This document shows positions 25,216 to 33,803 of a DNA stretch of 64,000 bases, one piece after another. The notes below the pieces were generated by a model that worked only from the letters and a program-made list of their open reading frames with translations, made no database searches and was not told where the DNA came from. Both the position numbers and the translations under genes were made by a program. Each line of letters opens with the position of its first letter. Within the stretch, counting starts at the first letter, position 1. The stretch comes from Burkholderia sp. L27(2015) (GTDB lineage Bacteria; Pseudomonadota; Gammaproteobacteria; Burkholderiales; Burkholderiaceae), in NCBI RefSeq assembly GCF_009765705.1, contig NZ_LMUX01000021.1:1625953-1689952 (forward strand), given 5' to 3'.

Positions 25216-28200
25216 TCGCGCGCCTGATTCGCTGGTCGATTTACAACCGGTTCCTGGTCTTGCTGGCGACCGTGCTGATTGCCGCCTGGGGCGTTTATTC
25301 GCTCAAGGAAACCCCGCTCGATGCGTTGCCTGATCTATCCGACACCCAGGTCATCATCAAGGCCTCGTACCCGGGCAAGGCGCCGCAGGTGATCGAGGAT
25401 CAAGTGACGTATCCGTTGACCACCACGCTGCTCGGCGTGCCGGGCGCGAAGACAATTCGCGCGTACTCATCGTTTGGGGACGCGTTTGTCTATGTCCTGT
25501 TCGACGACAAAACGGATCAGTATTGGGCACGCTCGCGCGTGCTCGAATACCTAAGCCAGGTTCAAAGCCGCCTACCGGCCGGTGCCACTGTCTCGCTCGG
25601 CCCGGATGCAACCGGGGTGGGTTGGGTCTACGAATACGCGCTGGTCGACCGCACCGGAAAGCACGATCTTGGACAACTTCGCGCGCTCAACGACTGGTTT
25701 CTCAAGTTCGAGTTGAAGGCGGTGCCGGACGTATCGGAAGTGGCCTCTATCGGCGGCATGGTGGAGCAATATCAGGTCGTGCTGGACCCGGACAAGCTGA
25801 GAGCCTATGGCATTGCGCAGGCGACCGTCGCGCAGGCGCTCGACAAGGCCAACCAGGAATCGGGCGGATCAGTCGTCGAGCTTGGCGAATCCGAATACAT
25901 GGTGAGGTCATCCGGGTATCTGCACACGCTGGACGACTTTCGCAACGTCGTGCTGCGCACCAACGATGCCGGGACGCCGGTGCTGCTCGGCGACGTCGCG
26001 CGAATCCAGATCGGTCCGGAAATGCGGCGTGGCATTGCTGAGTTGAATGGCGAGGGCGAAGTCGCGGGTGGTGTGATCGTGATGCGCTCCGGCAAGAACG
26101 CGTTGACCACCATCGATGCGGTAAAGGCGAAATTCGCCGATCTCAAGAGGTCGTTGCCGCCCGGTGTCGAGGTGGTGACGACCTACGACCGCTCGGAATT
26201 GATCGAGCGCGCGGTGGACAACCTGAAAGACAAGCTGATCGAAGAGTTCATCATCGTTGGCATCGTCTGCGCGATATTCCTGTTCCATTTGCGCAGCGCA
26301 CTCGTTGCGATCCTGTCGTTACCGCTGGGCGTTCTGGCCGCGTTCATCGTGATGCGTTATCAGGGCGTCAACGCCAACCTGATGTCGCTGGGCGGCATTG
26401 CGATAGCGATCGGTGCAATGATCGACGCTGCCATCGTGATGATAGAAAATGCGCATAAGCATCTGGAGGCGTACGACCATAAGCACCCGGGCATGCCAAT
26501 CACGAATGCCCAGCGATGGGAGTTGATTGCACAATCGGCGGCCGAGGTTGGGCCGGCCTTGTTTTTCTCGTTGTTGATTATTACGCTGTCGTTCATCCCC
26601 GTGTTCTCGCTCGAAGGCCAGGAGGGCAAACTCTTTGCGCCACTAGCGTTCACGAAGACCTACACGATTGCGGCAGCCGCCGGATTATCGGTGACGCTGG
26701 TGCCGGTGTTGATGGGCTATCTGATCCGCGGCCGGATTCCGCACGAGAATGCCAATCCGATTAACCGCGTACTGATACGCCTCTATCGGCCGCTGCTTGA
26801 GGCGACGTTGCGCCGGCCGTGGGCTGCGATCGGTTTGGCGGTCGTGGCGCTCGCGCTCACGGTGATTCCGTTGTCGCACCTGGGCGGTGAATTCATGCCG
26901 CCGCTGGATGAGGGTGACCTGCTGTATATGCCGACCGCTTTACCCGGTATCTCGGCAGACAAAGCCGCCGAGTTGCTGCAGCAGACGGATCGTCTGATCA
27001 AGACGGTTCCCGAGGTGAAAACCGTCTTCGGCAAATCGGGCCGTGCCGACACCGCGACCGATCCGGCACCGTTCGAGATGTTCGAGACCACCATCCAGTT
27101 CAAGCCACGCAGCGAATGGCGTCCCGGCATGACACCTCAGAAGCTGATCGATGAACTCGACGCGCGAGTCAAGATCCCCGGCTTGTCGAATGTCTGGGTG
27201 CCGCCGATACGCAATCGTCTGGATATGCTGTCGACGGGCATCAAGACGCCGGTGGGCGTGAAGATATCGGGCGGCGATCTCGGGCAGATCGACAAGATCG
27301 CGACGCAGGTCGAGTCGGTCCTGAAGAACGTCCCCGGTGTCACGTCGGCGCTGGCGGAGCGTTTGAACGGCGGGCACTACATCGACGTCGACATCGATCG
27401 GTTGGCCGCCGCACGCTATGGCATGTCGGTGACGGACGTCCAGTCCATCGTGTCATCGGCCGTGGGTGGGGATGACGTCGGCGAGGTCATCGCGGGTCGC
27501 GAGCGCTTTCCGATCAATATCCGGTATCCACGCGAGATCCGGGACTCGGTCGACAATTTGCGTCAGTTGCCGGTTGTCACGGATCGCGGCGCGCAGATTA
27601 CGCTGGGAGATGTCGCCGCCATCAAGATCTCCGATGGCCCACCGATGATCCGTAGCGAGAACGCGCGATTGTCCGGCTATGTCTACGTCGACATTCGTAA
27701 TACGGACCTGCAGTCGGCGGTGAAGGCGATGCAAGTTGCGGTCGCGCAACACGTTGTGCTGCCTGCCGGTTATTCGATCGCCTGGTCCGGTCAGTTCGAG
27801 TACCTCGAACGCGCGGAGGCCAAATTGCGCACGGTGATCCCCGTCACCTTGGTGGTCATCTTCGTATTGCTGTTCCTGACCTTCAACTCGGCCGCCGATG
27901 CCGCGTTGCTGATGTCGACCGTGCCCTTTGCACTGGTCGGAGGCTTCTGGCTGATTTGGATATTGGGTCATGCGGTGTCGGTTGCCACTGCGGTGGGCTT
28001 TATCGCGTTATCGGGTGTGGCGGCCGAATTCGGCGTCGTGATGTTGCTCTACCTGAAAGGCGCGCTCAACCGCCGGCTCGAGGAGGGTGAGCCGTTCACC
28101 GACGCAACGCTCGTCGACGCGATTCGGGAGGGTGCGGTGCTGCGCGTCAGACCGAAGGCGATGACGGTCGCGGTTGTACTGGCGGGTCTCATCCCGATCA

Positions 28201-28430
28201 TGCTCGGTCATGGCTCCGGCTCGGAAGTGATGCAACGCATCGCCGCACCGATGGTCGGTGGGATGGTGACTGCGCCGCTCCTGTCGATGTTCATCATTCC
28301 GGCGGCTTGGCTTCTGCTGCAACGCCGACGTCTTGCCCGCACGAAAACAAACGCTAAAGAAACGCTTCAACCTCATGTAGTACCCACTGGCACGCTTGTG
28401 CCGCAATCTCACTCTGGAGAAACCCAATGA
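25212..28430 (+). CDS. cusA: Copper/silver RND efflux pump CusA (HME family)
   Basis: 1072 residues, a typical length. The N-terminus matches Cus[21 protein letters not shown], then [19 protein letters not shown]. Transmembrane helix 4 carries the monovalent-metal signature [20 protein letters not shown] followed by AHKHLE. The central pore region includes [20 protein letters not shown], with methionines placed as in the CusA relay. Twelve helices and two large periplasmic loops are evident. It is driven by proton import and exports Cu(I)/Ag(I) with CusB and CusC. Overlaps by ATGA with both cusB and cusF show a coupled operon. Confidence 0.94.
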   Translation: MIARLIRWSIYNRFLVLLATVLIAAWGVYSLKETPLDALPDLSDTQVIIKASYPGKAPQVIEDQVTYPLTTTLLGVPGAKTIRAYSSFGDAFVYVLFDDKTDQYWARSRVLEYLSQVQSRLPAGATVSLGPDATGVGWVYEYALVDRTGKHDLGQLRALNDWFLKFELKAVPDVSEVASIGGMVEQYQVVLDPDKLRAYGIAQATVAQALDKANQESGGSVVELGESEYMVRSSGYLHTLDDFRNVVLRTNDAGTPVLLGDVARIQIGPEMRRGIAELNGEGEVAGGVIVMRSGKNALTTIDAVKAKFADLKRSLPPGVEVVTTYDRSELIERAVDNLKDKLIEEFIIVGIVCAIFLFHLRSALVAILSLPLGVLAAFIVMRYQGVNANLMSLGGIAIAIGAMIDAAIVMIENAHKHLEAYDHKHPGMPITNAQRWELIAQSAAEVGPALFFSLLIITLSFIPVFSLEGQEGKLFAPLAFTKTYTIAAAAGLSVTLVPVLMGYLIRGRIPHENANPINRVLIRLYRPLLEATLRRPWAAIGLAVVALALTVIPLSHLGGEFMPPLDEGDLLYMPTALPGISADKAAELLQQTDRLIKTVPEVKTVFGKSGRADTATDPAPFEMFETTIQFKPRSEWRPGMTPQKLIDELDARVKIPGLSNVWVPPIRNRLDMLSTGIKTPVGVKISGGDLGQIDKIATQVESVLKNVPGVTSALAERLNGGHYIDVDIDRLAAARYGMSVTDVQSIVSSAVGGDDVGEVIAGRERFPINIRYPREIRDSVDNLRQLPVVTDRGAQITLGDVAAIKISDGPPMIRSENARLSGYVYVDIRNTDLQSAVKAMQVAVAQHVVLPAGYSIAWSGQFEYLERAEAKLRTVIPVTLVVIFVLLFLTFNSAADAALLMSTVPFALVGGFWLIWILGHAVSVATAVGFIALSGVAAEFGVVMLLYLKGALNRRLEEGEPFTDATLVDAIREGAVLRVRPKAMTVAVVLAGLIPIMLGHGSGSEVMQRIAAPMVGGMVTAPLLSMFIIPAAWLLLQRRRLARTKTNAKETLQPHVVPTGTLVPQSHSGETQ

Positions 28431-28780
28431 AGAAGTTAATCACCCTGTCCGTTGTGTTCTGCACCGGTCTCACGCTCGCCGGTACCGCGCTGGCAGCGGA
28501 CGATATGGCCGGTATGAAGATGGACGGCAGCCCAATGAGTGCCATGGCGCCGGATAATGCGGCGCTCACCGATGCAGTAGTCAAGAAGGTCGATCCGTCG
28601 ACCGGTATGGTGACGCTTCAGCATGGCGCGCTGAAGAACATCGGCATGTCGGCGATGACGATGGCCTACAAGGCCAAGGATACGGCTATGGTCAAGCAGG
28701 CCAAGGAAGGCGAGAAGGTCAAAGTGCGCGTTGAAGACGTTGGGGGAACCTTGACCATCGTAAAGCTCGTCAAGCAATAA
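28427..28780 (+). CDS. cusF: Periplasmic copper chaperone CusF
   Basis: 117 residues. Signal peptide 1-24 (cleaved near ALAADD). The mature OB-fold has the CusF core: [20 protein letters not shown] then [15 protein letters not shown], with the copper-binding Met pair and histidine present; the expected cation-pi tryptophan position reads Met-Ser (GMSAMTM), whereas the CusF domain fused to CusB keeps the Trp (LGWGAMTM). An additional Met-rich N-terminus ([16 protein letters not shown]) may bind metal. The gene overlaps cusA by four bases and ends the operon. Confidence 0.9.
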   Translation: MKKLITLSVVFCTGLTLAGTALAADDMAGMKMDGSPMSAMAPDNAALTDAVVKKVDPSTGMVTLQHGALKNIGMSAMTMAYKAKDTAMVKQAKEGEKVKVRVEDVGGTLTIVKLVKQ

Positions 28781-28804
28781 ACGTTCGCGGCTACATGGAG
28801 CTGG

Positions 28805-28832
28805 AGCGGCACCTACTGACGTATGTGCCGCT
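28805..28832. terminator. Hairpin between cusF and the convergent MFS gene
   Basis: AGCGGCAC at 28805-28812 and GTGCCGCT at 28825-28832 are perfect 8-bp arms around a 12-nt loop, followed by TATT. It lies 25 bp after the cusF stop and overlaps the last codons of the convergent MFS gene. A bidirectional terminator is likely. Confidence 0.6.
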
Positions 28833-30048
28833 TATTAGCGAAGCGCATCGCCATGACGAAGGCGGTAGCCGAGACGAGCGATACCAGTAGCACGGTCCAT
28901 TCGACTAGGAGATAGTTGCTGTGGATCGCCCAGATCGCGGCGGCGGATATCGGCGCGATACCCTTTGCGATGTTCGACGGCATCGAGAGCATCCCGCTCA
29001 CCGCCCCATATCCTTCCGTCCACATCACGTCCTGCACGATCGTTCCGCGCAGGATCGTCATCATGCCGTTGGCGCCCCCATAAATGATTGCGAAGAGGAT
29101 CAGCAAGGTTGGCGAGATGCCGGCACACATCAGAATGGCAACCGAGGCGGGGAAGGCGATTGTGATCACGATACCGACGATCGACGGCCGCACATTGCGG
29201 CCGACCGTGAACCACAGCACGCGCGCGAGAACTTGCGCTGGGCCAATTGCTGCCATCGTGATCAAAATCAGTGCCGGTGGCACGCGCCGTTCTGTCATGA
29301 GAGGCACGAGGTGGAAGGTCAACGCAGCGAACGTCGCGTAGTAGGCAGTGAAGCACACGGCAAGCGCCCAGAAGGTCGGCGTCCGAAGCGCCCGCTGCGT
29401 AGCTTTCGCATTGACTACCTTGAGCGCAGCCTTGTGATACGCAGCATTCTCACGCGGTGCGTCACGACCAATGGCGACAACGTGAAGTGGCAGGCAGATC
29501 ACCAGATTGGCCGCAGCGAGCGCGAGAAGCGCGCCTCGCCAGCCAAACCAGTCGACGAGGCCTTGTGTCAGCGGTATGAAGACGGTGCTGGCGAAGCCAG
29601 CCACCAGGGTTATCAGCGTGATTTTTGTGCGAAAGCTGCCCGGAAAATCGCGTGTGATGATGGCGAAAACCGGATCGTATAGCGTCGCAGCCATCGCAAT
29701 GCCGAGGCCGACCCACACGACAAACAGCGTTGCCAGGCTATGCGCCTGTGACCACAGCGCCAACATTGCCGCAGCGAGCACCGACCCCCAGACCATAACG
29801 CGCCGGCCGTGGCCATGATCGATCCAGGTGCCGATCGGGTAGGCTGCGAGCCCCGAAACCAGCAGACCGACCGAGAGCGCCGCATTTGTCGAGGTCCGGC
29901 TCCATCCCATCGCATGCTCCATCGGCACGACGAAGAGGGAGAACGCGTAATAGATCGAGCCCCAGGAAACGAGCTGCGCTGCGGCGAGCGCCCATGTTGT
30001 GAGCGTACCCGCGCCAGCATCCCGCTTTGCTATGGTCATTGTCGGCAT
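28813..30048 (-). CDS. MFS transporter, last gene of the arsenic operon
   Basis: 411 residues with 12 predicted helices. The loop 2-3 motif reads GTWIDHGHGRRVMVWG, near the MFS consensus D-x-x-G-R-R; the start reads LTTWALAAAQLVSWGSIYYA, common in oxalate/formate-antiporter-like (OFA/UhpC-like) MFS proteins. It follows acr3 by 18 bases on the same strand, so it belongs to the ars operon. MFS proteins known in such operons export organoarsenicals or trivalent arsenic (ArsK, ArsJ types), but I see no diagnostic residue, so the role in arsenic export is inference. ATG at 30048 or 30039 could be the start. Confidence 0.82.
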   Translation of the reverse strand: MPTMTIAKRDAGAGTLTTWALAAAQLVSWGSIYYAFSLFVVPMEHAMGWSRTSTNAALSVGLLVSGLAAYPIGTWIDHGHGRRVMVWGSVLAAAMLALWSQAHSLATLFVVWVGLGIAMAATLYDPVFAIITRDFPGSFRTKITLITLVAGFASTVFIPLTQGLVDWFGWRGALLALAAANLVICLPLHVVAIGRDAPRENAAYHKAALKVVNAKATQRALRTPTFWALAVCFTAYYATFAALTFHLVPLMTERRVPPALILITMAAIGPAQVLARVLWFTVGRNVRPSIVGIVITIAFPASVAILMCAGISPTLLILFAIIYGGANGMMTILRGTIVQDVMWTEGYGAVSGMLSMPSNIAKGIAPISAAAIWAIHSNYLLVEWTVLLVSLVSATAFVMAMRFANKRHIRQ

Positions 30049-30066
30049 CGAGGCACCCTGGTCGTC

Positions 30067-31134
30067 TCAGCGAGCCTTCGCTTCGTACCACTGCTGCGAG
30101 CGATTGACGATAGCAACGACAAGGAGCATTACCGGCACCTCAATGAGAACGCCGACAACCGTGGCTAGCGCTGCACCAGAATGAAAACCGAACAGGCTGA
30201 TTGCCGTGGCCACCGCGAGTTCGAAGAAGTTGCTTGCCCCGATCAAACTGGACGGCCCCGCAACACAATGCGGGACGCCAAGACGGCGATTCAACAGGTA
30301 GGCGAGGCCGGAGTTGAAAAATACCTGAATCAAAATCGGCACAGCCAACATGGCGATCACGAGCGGTTCATTGATAATCGCTTGTCCTTGAAAGGCAAAG
30401 AGCAATACCAGTGTCGCGAGCAGCGCGCAGATCGAATACGGACCGAGACGGGCAACGGTTTGGCGGAAATGCACCTCACCCTTCGTGAGTAGTCGTCGCC
30501 GAATCACCTGGGCAATGATGACGGGCACGACGATATAGAGCACAACCGAAATAATCAGCGTATCCCATGGCACAGAAATCGCTGACAGACCGAGTAGTAG
30601 CGCGACCAGCGGTGCGAAGGCGACGATCATAATGGAGTCGTTGAGCGCCACCTGCGATAGCGTGAAATACGGATCGCCTTTGCAAAGCTGTGACCAAACA
30701 AACACCATCGCCGTGCAAGGGGCCGCAGCCAGTAGGATCAGGCCAGCGATATAGCTGTCGAGCTGGCCGACGGGTAGCCATTGCGCGAATACATGCCGGA
30801 TGAAAATCCAGCCGAGCAATGCCATCGAGAACGGTTTGACGAACCAATTCACGAACAGCGTTACGCCGATGCCGCGCCACTGGCTTTTAACCTGCGTCAT
30901 CGCGGCAAAATCGATCTTGACCAGCATTGGAATAATCATCACCCAGATCAGTACGCCGACGGGGAGATTGACCTGGGCCACTTCCATGTGACCGATAGCC
31001 TGAAAGAGCTGGGGGAGCACCTGCCCGAAGAGGATGCCCCCAATGATGCAGAGGGCCACCCAGACCGTCAGGTAGCGCTCGAAGAAACCGATGGCGGGCC
31101 GTGCTTCTCCTGTTGCGGCATCAATGCTGCTCAT
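30067..31134 (-). CDS. acr3: Arsenite efflux transporter Acr3 (ArsB of the ACR3/BASS family)
   Basis: 355 residues with ten predicted helices. Characteristic ACR3 features are the catalytic cysteine in helix 4 (LILLAAAPCTAMVFVWSQLC), the helix-1/2 region WVALCIIGGILFGQVLPQLF, and the later PVLIQVFFNSGLAYLL with a discontinuous helix before GVPHCVAGPSSLIGASNFFE. It exports As(III) from the cytoplasm using the proton motive force. It overlaps arsC by 14 bases and is followed by the MFS gene. Gene order and family agree on arsenic export. Confidence 0.94.
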   Translation of the reverse strand: MSSIDAATGEARPAIGFFERYLTVWVALCIIGGILFGQVLPQLFQAIGHMEVAQVNLPVGVLIWVMIIPMLVKIDFAAMTQVKSQWRGIGVTLFVNWFVKPFSMALLGWIFIRHVFAQWLPVGQLDSYIAGLILLAAAPCTAMVFVWSQLCKGDPYFTLSQVALNDSIMIVAFAPLVALLLGLSAISVPWDTLIISVVLYIVVPVIIAQVIRRRLLTKGEVHFRQTVARLGPYSICALLATLVLLFAFQGQAIINEPLVIAMLAVPILIQVFFNSGLAYLLNRRLGVPHCVAGPSSLIGASNFFELAVATAISLFGFHSGAALATVVGVLIEVPVMLLVVAIVNRSQQWYEAKAR

Positions 31135-31642
31135 TCGATTCCTCGGCAGGTTGCTCTCCTATCGCGCGCATTTCGCGCTGGATCGCGTTCCCGTCAAGCA
31201 CGTGCAGCGGGAGGTTCACGAACTGGCTCACGCGGCTCATGATTTGCCGATAGACCTTGCTGAATATCTTGCGCTTGTCGTCATCGCTACCTTTGAAAGC
31301 TGCTGGATCTTCAAAACCCCAATGCGCAGTCATCGGTTTGCCCGGCCAAATCGGGCAAACTTCCCCTGCGGCCTGATCACAGACCGTGATAACGAAATCC
31401 ATATGTGGCGCATCCGGCGTCGCAAATTCATCCCAACTCTTACTGCGCAACTGAGACGTGTCATAGCCTACCGCCTCGCATCGTTCTATTGCGAACGGAT
31501 TGACCGCACCTGAAGGATGGCTGCCGGCGCTGTATGCGCGAAACTTGCCTTTTCCCAGCACATTAAACAATGCTTCAGCCATGATGCTGCGCGAGCTGTT
31601 TCCCGTGCATAGAACGAGAATCGAATAAGGCTTGTCGCTCAC
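31121..31642 (-). CDS. arsC: Arsenate reductase ArsC, low-molecular-weight phosphatase type
   Basis: 173 residues from GTG at 31642. The P-loop VLCTGNSSRS gives C12-x5-R18. The redox pair C88 and C96 (ITVCDQAAGEVCPIW) fits thioredoxin-coupled ArsC enzymes such as that of pI258. The enzyme reduces As(V) to As(III) for Acr3. The start is GTG because it overlaps the arsI stop as GTGA; ATG at 31678 would add 12 residues not typical of the family. There is no visible truncation. Confidence 0.93.
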   Translation of the reverse strand: MSDKPYSILVLCTGNSSRSIMAEALFNVLGKGKFRAYSAGSHPSGAVNPFAIERCEAVGYDTSQLRSKSWDEFATPDAPHMDFVITVCDQAAGEVCPIWPGKPMTAHWGFEDPAAFKGSDDDKRKIFSKVYRQIMSRVSQFVNLPLHVLDGNAIQREMRAIGEQPAEESNEQH

Positions 31643-32085
31643 GTGCAGCTCCCGACGGATGCGGTTGGCGTACAGCATGCGGCTGACGGTTGCGATTGCT
31701 CGTGCGACTGACCATAGACGGGCGCAGCATCAAGCGTTCGAAACGTTTCCCAAGCGACGCCTTGCGGATCAATCGTCCATGACTTATTTGATCGGGCGTA
31801 GCAACAAGTGGTATCTGTTTGCGTTTGAACCGGCAGTTCCGCCGCAGAGAAGCGTGCATTCATTTCGACTAGCTCCGCGTCGGTTTCAACCTGAATGCCG
31901 ATGTGATCGACGCCCGGTTTCGCGCCACGCTGAGAGATCGCAAAATTTACAGCAGGATCGGTCAGCTCCCATTTACAGTAGTCGCTCTTGAGAACCATGG
32001 GCTCGATGTTGCCGAACATGGCGCTGTAGAACCGAATACTGTCGTTCAGGTCTTCGACCGCGATATGGATATGCATGCGTTTCAT
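31639..32085 (-). CDS. arsI: ArsI/CadI-type glyoxalase-fold protein (C-As lyase-like)
   Basis: 148 residues. A vicinal-oxygen-chelate protein: MHIHIAVEDLNDSIRFYSAM at the start, VDHIGIQVET in the middle. C94-C95 in DTTCCYARSNKSW form the vicinal pair that binds trivalent arsenicals in ArsI, and the metal ligands (an N-terminal His, H61 and a late Glu in VAWETF) are present. The C-terminus has a further CC and Cys (ACCTPTASVGSCT). ArsI cleaves the C-As bond of methylarsenite with Fe(II) and O2. It overlaps arsR (ATGA) and arsC (GTGA). CadI-like annotation without lyase activity is the alternative. Confidence 0.88.
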   Translation of the reverse strand: MKRMHIHIAVEDLNDSIRFYSAMFGNIEPMVLKSDYCKWELTDPAVNFAISQRGAKPGVDHIGIQVETDAELVEMNARFSAAELPVQTQTDTTCCYARSNKSWTIDPQGVAWETFRTLDAAPVYGQSHEQSQPSAACCTPTASVGSCT

Positions 32086-32414
32086 GGTGTGTCTCCACAG
32101 CAGTTGGGAAGATCGCTCGCCGTACAAGCTGCGCCGGCGCAGCAGTTTTCCGTCAGAAATCCAATCAAACCTGTCATCGCGCCAAAGTTTGCCGTGTAGA
32201 TGACGAAACGGCCTTCCTGCCTAGGCTTCACCAGCTCAGCGTGTGACAGATCCTTCAGGTGGAATGACAGGCTTGAGGGCGAAATTTCCAGCCGCTGCGC
32301 GATTTCACCGGCAGCCATACCCTCGGGGCCAGCGACCACCAGCGCGCGGAAGATGGCGAGGCGCGAGTCATGGGCGAGCGCGCTTAGAGCGCGTACAACG
32401 AGATTTGAGTCCAT
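32082..32414 (-). CDS. arsR: Arsenic-responsive repressor ArsR
   Basis: 110 residues. The winged helix reads AHDSRLAIFRALVVAGPEG then EISPSSLSFHLKDLSHAELV. The As(III) site is C-terminal: C91-C92 and C97 (ENCCAGAACTAS), as in the Acidithiobacillus-type ArsR with C95, C96 and C102, plus another C105-C106. It would repress its own operon in the absence of arsenite. It is the first gene of the operon, and its promoter (32422-32450) overlaps an inverted repeat. ATG at 32414 starts just before the conserved helix. Confidence 0.93.
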   Translation of the reverse strand: MDSNLVVRALSALAHDSRLAIFRALVVAGPEGMAAGEIAQRLEISPSSLSFHLKDLSHAELVKPRQEGRFVIYTANFGAMTGLIGFLTENCCAGAACTASDLPNCCGDTP

Positions 32415-32421
32415 GACCAAA

Positions 32422-32463
32422 ACAATATACGGATCGATTCGACATTTCAAGTATTATCGAAAT
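32422..32463 (-). promoter_or_regulatory. ars operon promoter with probable ArsR operator
   Basis: On the minus strand, TTGAAA (32450-32445) and TATTGT (32427-32422) are separated by 17 bp and lie just upstream of the arsR start. ATTTC at 32444-32448 and GAAAT at 32459-32463 form an inverted repeat over the -35 region, where ArsR would block RNA polymerase. Confidence 0.6.
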
Positions 32464-32638
32464 ATAGTCCTCGGTCCCGCACGTAAAGCTCGGTGGCGAT
32501 GCTTAGGAAGAAGTCTCTGGCGGCGTCGCATATCCAGGGCCATATGCATCGTATTATCCTTATCATTCTCGCGCCCATCGGCGTCGGCCTAGGTCAGCAA
32601 TGGCCGCGCCCTCCCGACGCACCCACCAAGGAAACCGT

Positions 32639-33520
32639 GTGGCAAACGAAAAAGCAGCGCCGGCCGGCGCGATCACCGTGTCGGCCATCCTGTCGCGCAT
32701 CGAACAGCTTTATCCGACCTACGGCGCAGCTAGCCGGCGCATCGCAGATTTCATCCGCGAATATCCGCAGGAGGTCGTGCATATGTCGGTGAGCGAGGTG
32801 GCCGAGCGAGTCCGCGCGAGCGAAGGCAGCGTCGTCGGTTTCTGCAAGATGCTCGGCGCGAAGGGGTTCCTGCAGTTGAAGATCGTGCTCGCGCAGGAAA
32901 TCGTGCAGCCGGTCCAACTGATTCACGAGGACCTCGCGCGCGGGGATGGCACGGCTGCCGTGATCGCGAAGATCTTCAGCTCCAACGTCCAGGCGCTGCG
33001 CGAAACCGAGGCGACCCTCGACGTGCATGCACTCGAACAAGCCGTGGCGGCGATTCGCAGCGCGAAGCGCATCGAAATCTACGGTGTCGGCAGTTCGGCG
33101 CCAGTCGCCGAGGACGCGCACTACCGCCTGCTGCGTATCGGTCTCGATGCGCGGGTCGCGGTCGATCCGCATATCCAGGCTGTCAGCGCGTCGCTGTGCG
33201 ATTCGAGCGTAGCCACGCTGACCATCTCGCATTCCGGCGCAACCCACGAGACGGTTGCCACGACCCGGCTGGCGAAGGAAGCCGGCGCGCGCACGATCTG
33301 CATCACCAACTTCGGACGCTCGCCGATCCATGCGTTTGCCGACATCGTTTTAACGACGATGGCGCGCGAGACGCAGTTTCGCACCGAGGCGATGGCAAGC
33401 CGAATCGCGCAGTTCGCGATCGTCGACACCCTGATCGCCTGTCTCGCGCTGGCGGATTACGAGCGCTCCGTGGACACAATCCGCCACACGTTCGACGTAC
33501 TGTCGCTCAAGCGTTACTGA
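32639..33520 (+). CDS. RpiR-family transcriptional regulator (HTH plus SIS domain)
   Basis: 293 residues from GTG at 32639, which has AAGGA at 32628-32632; ATG at 32600 is the alternative. The N-terminal RpiR helix-turn-helix covers about 10-85 (YGAASRRIADFIREYPQEVV; VSEVAERVRASEGSVVGFCK). The SIS phosphosugar-binding domain covers about 125-270 (IEIYGVGSSAPVAEDAHYRL; LTISHSGATHETVATTRLAK). Such regulators respond to sugar phosphates. It lies upstream of and in the same direction as the phospholipase C gene, with an AT-rich palindrome between them, so it may regulate that gene; the effector is unknown. Confidence 0.9.
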   Translation: MANEKAAPAGAITVSAILSRIEQLYPTYGAASRRIADFIREYPQEVVHMSVSEVAERVRASEGSVVGFCKMLGAKGFLQLKIVLAQEIVQPVQLIHEDLARGDGTAAVIAKIFSSNVQALRETEATLDVHALEQAVAAIRSAKRIEIYGVGSSAPVAEDAHYRLLRIGLDARVAVDPHIQAVSASLCDSSVATLTISHSGATHETVATTRLAKEAGARTICITNFGRSPIHAFADIVLTTMARETQFRTEAMASRIAQFAIVDTLIACLALADYERSVDTIRHTFDVLSLKRY

Positions 33521-33596
33521 GCGTGCCCCGGCCGGCCATCGGCGCGGAACAGGGGCGGCGCGAAAGCCAAATAGAAAACCCAAAATTGAGAAATAT

Positions 33597-33616
33597 TCAA
33601 ATATTGAAAAATATTT
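33597..33616. promoter_or_regulatory. AT-rich palindrome upstream of the phospholipase C gene
   Basis: CAAATATT at 33597-33604 and AATATTTG at 33609-33616 are perfect 8-bp arms with GAAA between, in a very AT-rich patch 77 bases after the rpiR stop. It may be an operator for the RpiR protein or a terminator for its gene. The remaining bases to 33803 show nothing else recognisable. Confidence 0.5.
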
Positions 33617-33803
33617 GATAAATAAACTTCATTTACCTGTCACGAACGGCTCGTAATCTACGTAGCAGATCGGGCGTGGTGGCGTCCCCCCAGCGCCGAG
33701 CACGACAGCGTTCCCGGTCCTGACTGCGCCCCGTAATCCACCGGCAGCACACGCCGGCTCCGAATACTGGGTGCTGCCCGTCCCCACTATGTCGAGACAC
33801 GTA

